A stretch of DNA of 64,000 nt from Brevibacterium atlanticum (GTDB lineage Bacteria > Actinomycetota > Actinomycetes > Actinomycetales > Brevibacteriaceae): assembly GCF_011617245.1 (NCBI RefSeq), contig NZ_CP050152.1, positions 2,284,503 through 2,348,502 on the forward strand. The letters are read 5' to 3'. The notes under the pieces are model-generated. The model was not told the origin of the DNA, did not search any database, and worked only from the letters and a program-made list of their open reading frames with translations. The position numbers and the translations under genes are program-made. Below are positions 43,590 to 52,205 of the stretch, one piece after another. Numbering within the stretch: position 1 is the first letter of the stretch; each line of letters starts with the position of its first letter.

Positions 43590-43802
43590 ATGGCTCCGCC
43601 GCAATATGCGAGGTGGCGCGGCGTGCTGGGACGGGTTGCCGGAGCAGACCCGCCGCACCCGACCTTAGCTGCGGCCCGTTTCCCCTCGATCAAGCCGCAG
43701 CGCATCCGTCGACCCGTGCGCCATTCGACGTTCGCGCTCCGCCTTGATCGACGCCGATGCCGGTCCGCGGGGCGGCCGCATCTGCGCTGCGGGTGGTGAA
43801 TA
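43590..43802. other. Non-coding interval between rpsD and alaS with a long inverted repeat
   Basis: Together with the alaS leader and rpsD terminator, this fills a 353-bp gap without a credible gene. It holds an imperfect inverted repeat with 18-bp arms (43686-43703 and 43734-43751; TCGATCAAGCCGCAGCGC against its complement with two mismatches) around a 30-bp spacer. Short open frames here have no ribosome-binding site or recognisable sequence. I see no tRNA. Confidence 0.5.
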
Positions 43803-43839
43803 CACGACTGCCCGGAACCAGCGGTCCCGGGCAGTCGTG
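43803..43839 (-). terminator. Strong hairpin after rpsD
   Basis: A perfect 13-bp stem, CACGACTGCCCGG paired with CCGGGCAGTCGTG around an 11-base loop, starts 27 bp past the rpsD stop. In the direction of transcription TGTATTC follows, a weak T-rich tail. It probably ends the rpsD transcript. Confidence 0.7.
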
Positions 43840-43866
43840 GTGGCGTGATGGCCAGTGTTCAGGCGA

Positions 43867-44493
43867 TCAGCGCGAGTAGAACTCGACGACGAGCTGAACG
43901 TCGCAGGTGATCGGCACCTCTTCGCGCTTCGGGGTGCGCAGCAGAGTCGCCTGCAGGCCCTCGAGGTTGACGTTGAGGTAGCCCGGAACTGCGGGCAGGA
44001 CGTCCTTGTGACCACCGGCGGCGGCGACCTGGAACGGATCCATCGATGCCGAACGCTCGTGCACCTGGATGGTCTGGCCTTCCTTCACGCGGAAGGAGGG
44101 ACGGTCGACGCGCTGTCCGTCGACCGTGATGTGACGGTGGACGACGAACTGACGGGCCTGGGCCATGGTGCGGGCGAAGCCCGAACGCAGGACGAGGGCG
44201 TCCAGACGCGATTCGAGGAGCTCGACCATGGTCTCACCGGTCAGGCCGGGGAGACGGTTGGCTTCCTTGTAGGTCTTGAGCATCTGGGCCTCACGGATGC
44301 CGTACTGCGCGCGCAGACGCTGCTTCTCCTTGAGGCGGACCGAGTAGTCGCTGTCGTTGCGACGACGGGCGCGTCCGTGCTCGCCTGGAGGGTACGGGCG
44401 ACGCTCGAAGTACTTCTCGGCCTTGGGTGTCAGAGCAATGCCGAGGGCGCGCGAGAGGCGCGTCATGCGGCGATTACGTGCTGGTGCTGGCAC
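43867..44493 (-). CDS. rpsD: 30S ribosomal protein S4
   Basis: S4 is an assembly-initiating 16S rRNA-binding protein. The 208-aa protein matches the usual length and shows PAPARNRRMTRLSRALGI, ERRPYPPGEHGRARRR, the S4 RNA-binding domain (about 96-160; LLESRLDALVLRSGFA and ARQFVVHRHITVDGQRVD), and a standard C-terminal tail. I chose the GTG at 44493, preceded by AAAGG at good spacing; ATG codons at 44508-44511 overlap that site. It is a single-gene unit outside the alpha operon, as usual in Micrococcales, with a ~145-nt leader. Confidence 0.96.
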   Translation of the reverse strand: MPAPARNRRMTRLSRALGIALTPKAEKYFERRPYPPGEHGRARRRNDSDYSVRLKEKQRLRAQYGIREAQMLKTYKEANRLPGLTGETMVELLESRLDALVLRSGFARTMAQARQFVVHRHITVDGQRVDRPSFRVKEGQTIQVHERSASMDPFQVAAAGGHKDVLPAVPGYLNVNLEGLQATLLRTPKREEVPITCDVQLVVEFYSR

Positions 44494-44563
44494 TGTATTA
44501 CCTTTCATCAATGTGTTCTGTCACGAAGGGCCCTTGAGGTTCTCGCCCCGAACGCGACTGTTG

Positions 44564-44580
44564 TTTCCCCGGATGGGAAA
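44564..44580 (-). promoter_or_regulatory. Hairpin in the rpsD leader
   Basis: TTTCCC-N5-GGGAAA forms a 6-bp stem in the predicted rpsD 5' leader, about 70 nt before the start. Free S4 often represses its own mRNA through leader structure, so this could be part of such a site. That role is inferred. Confidence 0.3.
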
Positions 44581-44645
44581 GAGGGATTGAGCGTCGAGAT
44601 CCGCTCGCACCGACCGCCTTTAGCGTGCAGGCACAACAGCTAACT

Positions 44646-44675
44646 ATCTTAGCGGGTGCACGGCCCGCGCCGCAA
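44646..44675 (-). promoter_or_regulatory. Promoter of rpsD
   Basis: On the minus strand, TTGCGG and TAAGAT are separated by 18 bp, giving a transcript start about 145 nt before the rpsD GTG. Both hexamers are reasonable for the main sigma factor. Confidence 0.5.
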
Positions 44676-44730
44676 AGCCGATCGACGCGGCTGCCGGTGT
44701 GATGTTGCCGACCCTTCCGCGGACGGCGGC

Positions 44731-46308
44731 TCACCGGTCGTGGCAGTCGATCGCGGCGTCGGCCACGGCTGCGCCGGACCCGCTGTAGATGTTGATCACC
44801 GCGTGCACTCCGGCTTTGTCGAAGTGGTCTGCCTGGTCGGGACGTTGGACGACGGCGGCGATGGTGCCCGGGAATCCGGCGATGCGCAGCTGTTCGAGGG
44901 CGAAGGTGTTCGAGTCGTGCAGCGCCATGGCCAGCACCACGGTGTGCGCGGTGCCGCCGACGACGAGGCGGTGCCAGAATTCGTGGTCGGTGGCGTCGCC
45001 TTCGAGGACGGTGAAGCCGTCCTCGCGCAGTGCTTCGATGACGAGGTGGTCGTTGTCGATGCCGATGACGTCGCTGTCTCCGCGTTCGACGAACCGCTCG
45101 TAGGCACCTCGGCCGATTCGGCCCATCCCGAGGACGACCACCTCGGCGGGGCCGGTGTCGAGCGGTCGGTCGTTCTTCCGCAGCCGGGCTTCGTTCTCAT
45201 CCGGCAGGACCTTGTCGAGCTTCGCCACGATCTGCAGACTGTACGCGTTGGCCAGAGAGGAGATGATCATGCCCAGGGCCACGGCCAGTGCGGTGATGGT
45301 CAGCCAGTCATCGGCGAACAGCCCGTTGTCGATGCCGACGGCGACGACGATGAGGGCGAATTCGGAGAAGTTGCTCAGTGCCAGGCTGGTGCGCACGCTC
45401 GTGCGGTTGCGCAGTCCGAAGAGCCGGCCCATGAGGAAGAAGCTGACGAAGTTGAACGGCAGCAGGACAGCGCAGAGGAGGATCGCCATGAGCAGGTCCG
45501 ACCAGGTCGGGACCGCCTGCAGGCCGATGACGACGAAGAAGCCGACGAGGAAGAGCTCCTTGACGCTGAAGAGCGACTTCGACATCTCGACGGCGCGCGG
45601 ATGGGTGGAGAAGAGCAGACCGAGGACCAGAGCACCGAGGTCGCCGTGGATGCCCACGGATTCGAAGGCGACGTATCCCGGCCCCAGGGCCATGACCACG
45701 CCGAAGAGCACGAGGAGTTCGCCTCGGCCGACGCGGTCGAGGATCCGCCGCAGCACCCACACCCCGGGGATGAGCAGGAGCAGCGCCAAGGCCCAGGGGC
45801 TGGGCGGTTCCTCACCGGCGATGGTGATGAAGGCGACGGCGGCGAGGTCCTGCAGGACGAGGATGGCGATGGCGATCTGCCCGTAGTAGGAGCCGTCGTC
45901 CGAACGGTCCTCGAGGACCTTGACCACGAGCACGGTCGAGGAGAACGAGAGTGCGAATCCCAGCAGGGCCAGCGTGCCGAGGCCCCCGCCGACGCTGACG
46001 ACACCGATGACGGTGGCGAAGCCGATGGTCCCGGCGCCGAGGAGGACGACCGTGACCATGTGCAGCAGCGCGGTCCCGTGGGCCTCGGGTTGGAGCAGGG
46101 AGCGCAGGTCGAATTTCAGCCCGATCGTGAACAGGAGAAGCACGACGCCGAGGTCGGAGATCTCCTGCAGACCGGCGAAGGCAGTGATTCCGAAGAGGTG
46201 GAGGCAGAATCCGGCGGCGAGGAATCCGACGAGAGGTGGGATGCGGACCTCGTGGGCGAGGATCCCGAAGGCCAGGGCCGCCGCGATGGTGATGACGATG
46301 TCTGCCAT
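44731..46308 (-). CDS. KefB-type cation:proton antiporter with TrkA-N domain
   Basis: CPA2-family antiporter exchanging K+ or Na+ for protons across the inner membrane. The 525-aa protein has a membrane part (about 1-380, roughly 12 helices; VRIPPLVGFLAAGFCLHLFG, GVVLLLFTIGLKFDL, GFALSFSSTVLVVKVLE, and the ALSNFSEFALIVVAVG helix). A Rossmann RCK/TrkA-N domain follows (about 400-525; VVVLGMGRIGRGAYERF ... VIGIDNDHL), which normally senses NAD(H). I chose the ATG at 46308 after GAGGAGGA. A GTCAAAA inverted repeat lies 56 bp upstream, suggesting a dedicated regulator. Confidence 0.92.
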   Translation of the reverse strand: MADIVITIAAALAFGILAHEVRIPPLVGFLAAGFCLHLFGITAFAGLQEISDLGVVLLLFTIGLKFDLRSLLQPEAHGTALLHMVTVVLLGAGTIGFATVIGVVSVGGGLGTLALLGFALSFSSTVLVVKVLEDRSDDGSYYGQIAIAILVLQDLAAVAFITIAGEEPPSPWALALLLLIPGVWVLRRILDRVGRGELLVLFGVVMALGPGYVAFESVGIHGDLGALVLGLLFSTHPRAVEMSKSLFSVKELFLVGFFVVIGLQAVPTWSDLLMAILLCAVLLPFNFVSFFLMGRLFGLRNRTSVRTSLALSNFSEFALIVVAVGIDNGLFADDWLTITALAVALGMIISSLANAYSLQIVAKLDKVLPDENEARLRKNDRPLDTGPAEVVVLGMGRIGRGAYERFVERGDSDVIGIDNDHLVIEALREDGFTVLEGDATDHEFWHRLVVGGTAHTVVLAMALHDSNTFALEQLRIAGFPGTIAAVVQRPDQADHFDKAGVHAVINIYSGSGAAVADAAIDCHDR

Positions 46309-46363
46309 CCCGTCCTCCTCGCTCGGCCGCTTTCTCAGCGGGCGTCTTCGCCGCCGCGTCTCA

Positions 46364-46383
46364 GTCAAAACTACCTTTTTGAC
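46364..46383. promoter_or_regulatory. Operator-like inverted repeat upstream of the antiporter
   Basis: GTCAAAA-N6-TTTTGAC is a perfect 7-bp inverted repeat in an otherwise GC-rich sequence. It lies 56 bp upstream of the antiporter ATG and 78 bp upstream of the plus-strand small ORF, so it could control either or both. A TetR- or MarR-size dimer would fit the 20-bp site. Confidence 0.45.
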
Positions 46384-46460
46384 CAGGAACGCGAAAGAAC
46401 GCTCGCCGACGATCAGGAGGGCGGTTCGATCGAAGGGTCGGTCGGGCTGAGGGTGGTTGT

Positions 46461-46658
46461 GTGAAGATGGGTGTCATGGACACCGGCGACTTGGACAGCG
46501 CAGAAAAGGAACTGAGTTCGCTCCTGCACAAGTGCGAAGCAGTTCTCCAGGGCTCGACGCTCAGCCAGTCAAAGACGACACTGATGAGGAACCGTGTCGG
46601 AGCGCTGCGTACGGCTCTTGAGCTGATTCACCGAACAAAGCTGGAACAGGATGAGTGA
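46461..46658 (+). CDS. Small hypothetical protein, plus strand
   Basis: A 65-codon ORF of unknown function between the antiporter and rarA. The product is soluble and helical, with DLDSAEKELSSLLHKCEAVL followed by LSQSKTTLMRNRVGALRTAL, and no membrane segment or known domain. The fixed length, the compact helix pattern and its fit into a gap facing rarA support a real gene. GTG at 46461 is used, with GAGGG upstream; ATG codons at 46467 and 46476 are alternatives. A small helical DNA- or protein-binding role is possible but unproven. Confidence 0.6.
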   Translation: MKMGVMDTGDLDSAEKELSSLLHKCEAVLQGSTLSQSKTTLMRNRVGALRTALELIHRTKLEQDE

Positions 46659-46703
46659 CGACTCCACGGGCCCGAATTCCGGTGAGTGCCCGCTCTCAGC
46701 TGA

Positions 46704-48113
46704 TCAGCTCTCGGGCCGGAGCAGGCGCCGCAGATTCTCCAGCCTTTCTGCCATGGACCTCTCCATGCCGTTGCCCGTCGGGGTGTAGTAGCGCTTGCCG
46801 CGCAGCGTTTCGGGCAGGTACTCCTGATCCGCGACCCCATGCGGATAGTCGTGGGAGTACTTGTAGCCTTCGCCGTGGCCGAGTTCCTTCGCCCCTGGAT
46901 AGTGGGCATCGCGCAGATGGGTCGGCACCTGACCGGCGAGACCGTTCTTGACATCGGCGATCGCAGTGTCCAGCGCCCGGTAGCTCGCGTTCGACTTCGG
47001 GGCCAGCGCGAGGTAGGTGACTGCCTCGGCGAGGGGTATGCGGCCTTCGGGCATGCCGATGTTCTGTACCGCCGTCGAGGCGGCCACCGCGATGGGCAGC
47101 GCCTGCGGGTCGGCCATGCCGATGTCCTCGGCGGCGGAGATGACGACGCGGCGGGCGATGAAGCGCGGGTCCTCACCGGCGACGATCATCCGCGCCAGAT
47201 AGTGCAGTGCGGCGTCGACATCCGAGCCGCGGATGGATTTGATGAACGCAGAGACGACGTCGTAGTGCTGATCGCCGTTCTTGTCGTACCGCAGCACCGT
47301 CTCACTGCTTGCCTCGGCGCAGGCCTCCTCGGTGATGCGGATCGGCGGAGTGTCGTCCTCGGCCTGAGCGGCGGCGATGCCGGCGGCGGCCTCGAGCACT
47401 GTCAGGGACCGCCTGGCGTCGGCACCGGCGATGCGGACGATGAAGGCCCGCGCTTCGTCGCTGAGTTCGAAGCCGCCGGCCAGGCCTCGGTCGGATTCGA
47501 CGGCACGATCGAGGAGGTTGCCGATCGCCTCGTCATCGAGCGGCCGCAGGGTGAGCAGCAGCGAACGGGACAGCAGCGGGGAGATGACAGAGAACGACGG
47601 GTTCTCCGTCGTCGCCGCCACCAACACCACCAGGCGGTTCTCCACCGCCGGAAGCAGTGCGTCCTGTTGGGCCTTGGAGAAGCGGTGGATCTCATCGAGG
47701 AAGAGCACGGTCGTTCTGCCGTACATCTCGCGTTCGCGGCGGGCGTTCTCGATGACCTGGCGGACGTCCTTGACTCCGGCGGTGATCGCCGAGAGTTCGA
47801 CGAAGGTACGTCCCGGTGCGTGCGAGATCACGTGCGCGAGCGTCGTCTTCCCGACCCCGGGAGGACCCCACAGAATCACCGAGGAGGCTCCCGCCCGGTC
47901 TCCCCCGCTGGCTTCGACGAGTTGGTTGAGCGGGGATCCGGGGAACGTCAGATGTTCCTGTCCGACCACCTCGGCGATGGTGCGCGGACGCATCCGCACC
48001 GCCAGCGGATCGAGCGCCCGCCCGGTCGACGATGCCCCGGAGGAACCGGCGAAGCCCGGACCAGGTGATTCCTGGTCCGGGCCGTCGGAGAACAGATTCG
48101 GTTCCTGGCTCAT
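46704..48113 (-). CDS. rarA: Replication-associated recombination protein A (RarA/MgsA)
   Basis: RarA is a clamp-loader-like AAA+ ATPase that acts at stalled replication forks. The 469-aa protein has Walker [19 protein letters not shown], Walker [20 protein letters not shown], sensor 1 [19 protein letters not shown], and the C-terminal tetramerisation part ([21 protein letters not shown] ... [10 protein letters not shown]). An extra ~35-residue acidic, Ser/Gly-rich N-terminus precedes the core. The start overlaps the aspS stop as TGATG, so the two are co-translated. Confidence 0.95.
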   Translation of the reverse strand: MSQEPNLFSDGPDQESPGPGFAGSSGASSTGRALDPLAVRMRPRTIAEVVGQEHLTFPGSPLNQLVEASGGDRAGASSVILWGPPGVGKTTLAHVISHAPGRTFVELSAITAGVKDVRQVIENARREREMYGRTTVLFLDEIHRFSKAQQDALLPAVENRLVVLVAATTENPSFSVISPLLSRSLLLTLRPLDDEAIGNLLDRAVESDRGLAGGFELSDEARAFIVRIAGADARRSLTVLEAAAGIAAAQAEDDTPPIRITEEACAEASSETVLRYDKNGDQHYDVVSAFIKSIRGSDVDAALHYLARMIVAGEDPRFIARRVVISAAEDIGMADPQALPIAVAASTAVQNIGMPEGRIPLAEAVTYLALAPKSNASYRALDTAIADVKNGLAGQVPTHLRDAHYPGAKELGHGEGYKYSHDYPHGVADQEYLPETLRGKRYYTPTGNGMERSMAERLENLRRLLRPES

Positions 48114-49897
48114 CAGGACTCGGTGTCGTCGTCTTCCGGTTCGTAGTCGACGCCGGCCTCGGCCCTCTGGGCGTCGGTGATCGGAGCCGGAGCCTGGGTC
48201 AGCGGGTCATAGCCGCCGCCGGACTTCGGGAACGCGATGACCTCACGGATGGAGTCGACCCCGGCCAGCAGGGACACGATGCGGTCCCAGCCGAAGGCGA
48301 TGCCGCCGTGCGGGGGTGCACCGAACTTGAAGGCTTCGAGGAGGAAGCCGAACTTCTCCTGCGCCTCTTCCTCGGTGATGCCCATGATCGAGAACACGCG
48401 CTCCTGAACATCCTTGCGGTGGATGCGGATCGAGCCTCCGCCGATCTCGTTGCCGTTGCACACGATGTCGTAGGCGTAGGCCAGGGCGGCACCGGGATCG
48501 GATTCGAGGGTGTCGAGGAATTCGGGCTTCGGCGCGGTGAAGGCGTGGTGGACGGCAGTCCACTGTCCCCCGCCGACGGCCACGTCACCGGCGGCCTGCG
48601 CATCGGCGGCGGATTCGAAGAGCGGTGCGTCGACGACCCACACGAAGGCCCAGTCGCCGTCCTTGATGAGTCCCGTGCGTTCGGCGATCTCATTGCGGGC
48701 GGCACCGAGGAGTGCGCGGGAGTCGTTGGGGGATCCGGCGGCGAAGAAGATCGCGTCGCCCGGATTCGCTCCGGCCGCCTCGGCGAGTCCGGCCTTCTCG
48801 GCATCGGAGATGTTCTTGGCCACGGGGCCCGACAGGGTGCCGTCCTCTCCGATGAGCACGTAGGCCAGGCCCTTCGCGCCGCGCTGCTTCGCCCAGTCCT
48901 GCCAGGCGTCGAGCTGGCGGCGGGGCAGCGAGCCGCCGCCCGGGTAGACGACGGAGCCGACGTATTCGGACTGGAAGACGCGGAACGGGGTGTCTGCGAA
49001 GAACTCTGTGAGGTTGCTCAGCTCGAGGCCGAAACGCAGGTCGGGCTTGTCCGAACCGTACTTCTCCATCGCCTCGTGGTAGGTGATGTGCGGGATCGGC
49101 GTGCTGATGTCGTAGCCGATGAGCTTCCACAGCGCCGTGAGGATCTCCTCGGCCAGGGCGATGATGTCGTCCTGCTCGACGAAGGAGGCCTCGATGTCGA
49201 GCTGGGTGAACTCGGGCTGGCGGTCGGCGCGGAAGTCCTCGTCGCGGTAGCAGCGGGCGATCTGGTAGTAGCGTTCCATGCCGGCGACCTGGAGCAGCTG
49301 CTTGAACAGCTGCGGCGACTGCGGCAGGGCGTACCAGGAACCTGGCTTGAGGCGGGCCGGGACAAGGAAGTCCCGGGCACCTTCCGGAGTCGACTTCGTC
49401 AGCGTCGGGGTTTCGATCTCGACGAAGTCATGGGCATCAAGGACCGAGCGCGCCGCCTTGTTGACATCGGAGCGCAGACGGATCGTCTTCGCCGGGCCCG
49501 AGCGGCGCAGGTCCAGGTAGCGGTAGCGCAGGCGAGTCTCCTCACCGACGGTGCCGGACTCCTCAGCGTGATCCGAGACCTGGAACGGCAGCGCCGCGGC
49601 CTCGGAGAGCACCTCGACGGCGGTGTCGACGATCTCGATCTCGCCGGTGGGCAGGTTCGGGTTCGTGTTGCCCTCGGGGCGGGCGGACACGGTGCCGGTG
49701 GCCTTGACGACGGTCTCATTGCGCAGCTGGTGGGCATCGTCCTCACGGACGACGATCTGCACGATTCCAGAAGCGTCACGCAGATCGATGAAGGCCACAC
49801 CTCCGTGATCGCGACGACGATCGACCCACCCGGTGAGGGTGACGGTTTCTCCTGCGTCCGCGGCTCGCAGGCTTCCGGCTTCGTGGCTTCGCAGCAC
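48113..49897 (-). CDS. aspS: Aspartyl-tRNA synthetase, probably non-discriminating
   Basis: AspRS charges tRNA-Asp and, in organisms without AsnRS, also tRNA-Asn for amidation by GatCAB. The 594-aa bacterial-type protein has the anticodon OB-fold (about 1-110), the class II core ([41 protein letters not shown]) and the GAD insert. Residue 31 is His ([10 protein letters not shown]), and the segment SARPEGN has Gly76; both resemble the relaxed Pseudomonas-type enzyme rather than E. coli. The GTG at 49897 follows AAGGAG. Confidence 0.96.
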   Translation of the reverse strand: MLRSHEAGSLRAADAGETVTLTGWVDRRRDHGGVAFIDLRDASGIVQIVVREDDAHQLRNETVVKATGTVSARPEGNTNPNLPTGEIEIVDTAVEVLSEAAALPFQVSDHAEESGTVGEETRLRYRYLDLRRSGPAKTIRLRSDVNKAARSVLDAHDFVEIETPTLTKSTPEGARDFLVPARLKPGSWYALPQSPQLFKQLLQVAGMERYYQIARCYRDEDFRADRQPEFTQLDIEASFVEQDDIIALAEEILTALWKLIGYDISTPIPHITYHEAMEKYGSDKPDLRFGLELSNLTEFFADTPFRVFQSEYVGSVVYPGGGSLPRRQLDAWQDWAKQRGAKGLAYVLIGEDGTLSGPVAKNISDAEKAGLAEAAGANPGDAIFFAAGSPNDSRALLGAARNEIAERTGLIKDGDWAFVWVVDAPLFESAADAQAAGDVAVGGGQWTAVHHAFTAPKPEFLDTLESDPGAALAYAYDIVCNGNEIGGGSIRIHRKDVQERVFSIMGITEEEAQEKFGFLLEAFKFGAPPHGGIAFGWDRIVSLLAGVDSIREVIAFPKSGGGYDPLTQAPAPITDAQRAEAGVDYEPEDDDTES

Positions 49898-49937
49898 CTA
49901 GGGCTCCTTAGTGATGTTGATGTTCAGCGCGTGACCA

Positions 49938-49943
49938 ATGATA
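49938..49943 (-). promoter_or_regulatory. Putative -10 box of aspS-rarA
   Basis: TATCAT on the minus strand lies just past the hisS hairpin, about 40 bp upstream of the aspS start. The -35 position is weak. Confidence 0.4.
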
Positions 49944-49953
49944 GTCGCTCACG

Positions 49954-50000
49954 ACCGGCGGCCCGCACACGCCTCGACGCCGGGTGCGGGCACTGCCGGT
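49954..50000 (-). terminator. Hairpin after hisS
   Basis: A long stem (ACCGGC-AGT-GCCCGCAC, 15-base loop, GTGCGGGC-C-GCCGGT) has 14 paired bases with small bulges and begins 8 bp past the hisS stop. No T-run follows. It would end hisS transcription before the aspS promoter. Confidence 0.55.
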
Positions 50001-50008
50001 GAACGTGT

Positions 50009-51343
50009 TCAGGCTCCGTAGACCCGTGGCCAGAGGTCGTCCTCGGACGGCGTCCAGGTCGCCGGGTCGGCCGGGGACTGCTCACCGGAGCGGATGTCCT
50101 TGACCTCGTGACCGGACTCTCCGTCGGTGAACCACACGAACGGGATGTCGCGGCGTTCCGCATAGCGGATCTGCTTGCCGAACTTCGCCGCGTTCGGGGA
50201 CACCTCGCAGGGGATGTCCCGGGCACGCAGCTCGGTGGCCACGGCGTCGGCCTCGGTGCGACGGGCATCATCGGTGACCGCCACGACGACCGCCGAGGGC
50301 GTGCCGCGGGTGGCGCGGATGGTCGAGTCCTCGCCGAGGATGAACGCCATGAGGCGGGAGACGCCGATGGACATGCCCACGCCCGGATAGTTCTTCTTCC
50401 CGACCGTGACCAGGGAGTCGTACCGGCCGCCGGAGGAGACGGAGCCGAGTTCCTCGTGCCCGATCAGCTGCGTCTCGTAGACGGCACCCGTGTAGTAGTC
50501 GAGTCCGCGAGCGATCTTCAGCTGGGCGACGACGACACCCGGCGCCCGCTCGTGGGCGGCGCGCAGCATCGTCGTCAGCGATTCGAGGCCGGCCTCGAGC
50601 AGCGGGTGCTCCACTCCGAGGGCGCGGACCTCGTCGGCGAAGTCCGGTGAGTCGGATTCGATGGCGGCCAGCTGCAGGCACAGCTGCTGCTGCTGCTCAT
50701 CGGCGCCGGCCTCGGCGGCGAGCAGCTTCGCCACCTCGTCGGCGCCGATCTTGTCGTATTTGTCCAGGCACCGCAGCACGGCTTGGATGTTCGTCAGTCC
50801 GATGCCGCGGGCGAAGCCTTCGAGCAGACGACGATCGTTGACGACGATCTTGATGCCCGGCACACCCAGTGGTGCGAGGCGAGTGAACGCGTCGGCGACG
50901 GCCAGGGGGATCTCGACCTCGAAGTGACCGGGCAGCTCACCATCGGCGATGACATCGATATCGGCCTGGATGAATTCGCGGTAGCGACCGGCCTGGGGGC
51001 GTTCCCCACGCCACACCGGCTGGACGCGGGCGGCCTTGAACGGGAAGCTCAGCTCGTTCGCGTTATCGGCGATGTAGCGGGCCAGCGGCACGGTGAGGTC
51101 GAAGTGCAGACCCAGCGGATTGCGTTCGGCACCGTCGGAGTGAAGCCGGGAGACGGCGAAGATCTCCTTGTCGATCTCCCCGTCTTTGGCCAGCTGGCTG
51201 ATCGGTTCGACGGCGCGGTGGTTGAGTGCGGAGAACCCGTGCAGGGCGAAGGTGTGTTCGAGCGTGTCGATGATGGCCTTTTCGATCACGCGTTCGGCCG
51301 GTAGCCGTTCCGGGAATCCGGACAGACGGGCTGACTTCGCCAT
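50009..51343 (-). CDS. hisS: Histidyl-tRNA synthetase
   Basis: HisRS charges tRNA-His. The 444-aa class II enzyme shows LSGFPERLPAERVIEKAIID, motif 2 FKAARVQPVWRGERPQAGRYREFIQADIDVI, the histidine-A motif LKIARGLDYYTGAVYET, and the GRYDSLV and GVGMSIGVSRL active-site segments. A C-terminal anticodon domain follows. The ATG at 51343 has AAGGAG upstream. It follows the hydrolase gene by 98 bp and is followed by a hairpin. Confidence 0.96.
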   Translation of the reverse strand: MAKSARLSGFPERLPAERVIEKAIIDTLEHTFALHGFSALNHRAVEPISQLAKDGEIDKEIFAVSRLHSDGAERNPLGLHFDLTVPLARYIADNANELSFPFKAARVQPVWRGERPQAGRYREFIQADIDVIADGELPGHFEVEIPLAVADAFTRLAPLGVPGIKIVVNDRRLLEGFARGIGLTNIQAVLRCLDKYDKIGADEVAKLLAAEAGADEQQQQLCLQLAAIESDSPDFADEVRALGVEHPLLEAGLESLTTMLRAAHERAPGVVVAQLKIARGLDYYTGAVYETQLIGHEELGSVSSGGRYDSLVTVGKKNYPGVGMSIGVSRLMAFILGEDSTIRATRGTPSAVVVAVTDDARRTEADAVATELRARDIPCEVSPNAAKFGKQIRYAERRDIPFVWFTDGESGHEVKDIRSGEQSPADPATWTPSEDDLWPRVYGA

Positions 51344-51441
51344 GGTGCTCCTTGCTTTCGGTGCGATGTGGTTCTTGGGATGGTGGACAGTGGTTGTTGG
51401 TGCCGGGTCGGGTCCGCGCTGGTCCGTGGGCGCGCTCGCGG

Positions 51442-52086
51442 TCAGAAGAAGGGATTCGAGTCCAGTTCCCGACCGACGCGGGAGGCCGGACCGTGTCCAG
51501 GATAGATGGGCACGTCGGGCAGTTCGGCGAACGCCCGCAGTGAGTCCTGCATCGCCTCGGCGTCTCCCCCGGGCAGGTCGACGCGGCCGATGGCCCCGGC
51601 GAAGACGACGTCGCCGGTGAAGATGATCTCCTCGTCGCCGTCGCTCACGCGCAGCAGTGTCGATCCCTCGGTGTGTCCCGGTGCGGAGACGGCCGTGATG
51701 GTCAGTCCCGCGATCTCGAAGCTCTGTCCGTCGCTGACGTCGATGACGTCCGGTGCCGTCCAGTCGGCGACGAGTGGAGCGAGCAGCGGGGTGAACTGGG
51801 GGCTGAGCGTCGACGCCGGATCGTCGAGCCGGTACCGATCGGCCCCGCCGAGGTGGACGGGGACGTCCCAGCGTGCGAGTACATTGGTCAGGCCCAGGAT
51901 GTGGTCGGGATGGCCGTGGGTGAGGAAGATCGCCTGCGGGTCCAGTTCCTCTTCGGCCAGGAGGCGTTCGAGACCCGGTGCGCAGTCGTATCCGGAGTCG
52001 ATGAGGATGCAGTCGCTGCGGCCCTCGGCCCGCACGGCATAGCAGTTGACGTCGAGGAATTCGGCGTGGGTGGTGAATACATCCAT
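51442..52086 (-). CDS. Metallo-beta-lactamase-fold hydrolase (glyoxalase II-like)
   Basis: A 214-aa MBL-fold hydrolase resembling glyoxalase II and the small bacterial thioesterase-like hydrolases often found beside relA or hisS in actinobacteria. It has the di-zinc motif FLTHGHPDHILGL, further His in SAPGHTEGSTLLRV, the bridging Asp in IFTGDVVFAGAIG, and the last His in IYPGHGPAS. The substrate is not known. I chose the ATG at 52086; a TAGACT box ends six bases upstream, so the transcript may be leaderless. It shares a 119-bp divergent region with the DUF349 gene. Confidence 0.88.
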   Translation of the reverse strand: MDVFTTHAEFLDVNCYAVRAEGRSDCILIDSGYDCAPGLERLLAEEELDPQAIFLTHGHPDHILGLTNVLARWDVPVHLGGADRYRLDDPASTLSPQFTPLLAPLVADWTAPDVIDVSDGQSFEIAGLTITAVSAPGHTEGSTLLRVSDGDEEIIFTGDVVFAGAIGRVDLPGGDAEAMQDSLRAFAELPDVPIYPGHGPASRVGRELDSNPFF

Positions 52087-52092
52087 GTGCAA

Positions 52093-52098
52093 AGTCTA
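52093..52098 (-). promoter_or_regulatory. Putative leaderless -10 box of the MBL hydrolase
   Basis: TAGACT on the minus strand is followed by TTGCAC and the ATG, the spacing expected for a leaderless mRNA. No convincing -35 is present. Confidence 0.4.
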
Positions 52099-52124
52099 TC
52101 CGCCGGCTTCCTGATGGTTATGCT

Positions 52125-52141
52125 GGGATAACGTCTATCCC
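52125..52141. promoter_or_regulatory. Inverted repeat in the MBL / DUF349 divergent region
   Basis: GGGATA-ACGTC-TATCCC is a perfect 6-bp inverted repeat between the two divergent genes. GTCTATCC within it recurs at 52094-52101 beside the MBL -10. A TATGCT hexamer for the plus strand directly precedes the repeat. A shared operator is possible. Confidence 0.4.
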
Positions 52142-52154
52142 ACAATCGAGTGAT

Positions 52155-52176
52155 CGGCGGGTGTGAAGACCCGCCG
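52155..52176 (+). promoter_or_regulatory. Hairpin in the DUF349 5' leader
   Basis: CGGCGGGT-GTGAAG-ACCCGCCG is a perfect 8-bp stem with a 6-base loop, ending 29 bp before the DUF349 ATG and 15 bp before its AAGGTGA site. It may attenuate or stabilise the transcript. No matching known RNA class is recognised. Confidence 0.45.
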
Positions 52177-52205
52177 GTTCGACCGATGGAAACAAGGTGA
52201 GAACC

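Noticed and set aside
43514..43866. T-box riboswitch or tRNA upstream of alaS
   Set aside because: No specifier stem, no UGGN anti-terminator sequence and no cloverleaf can be drawn in this gap.
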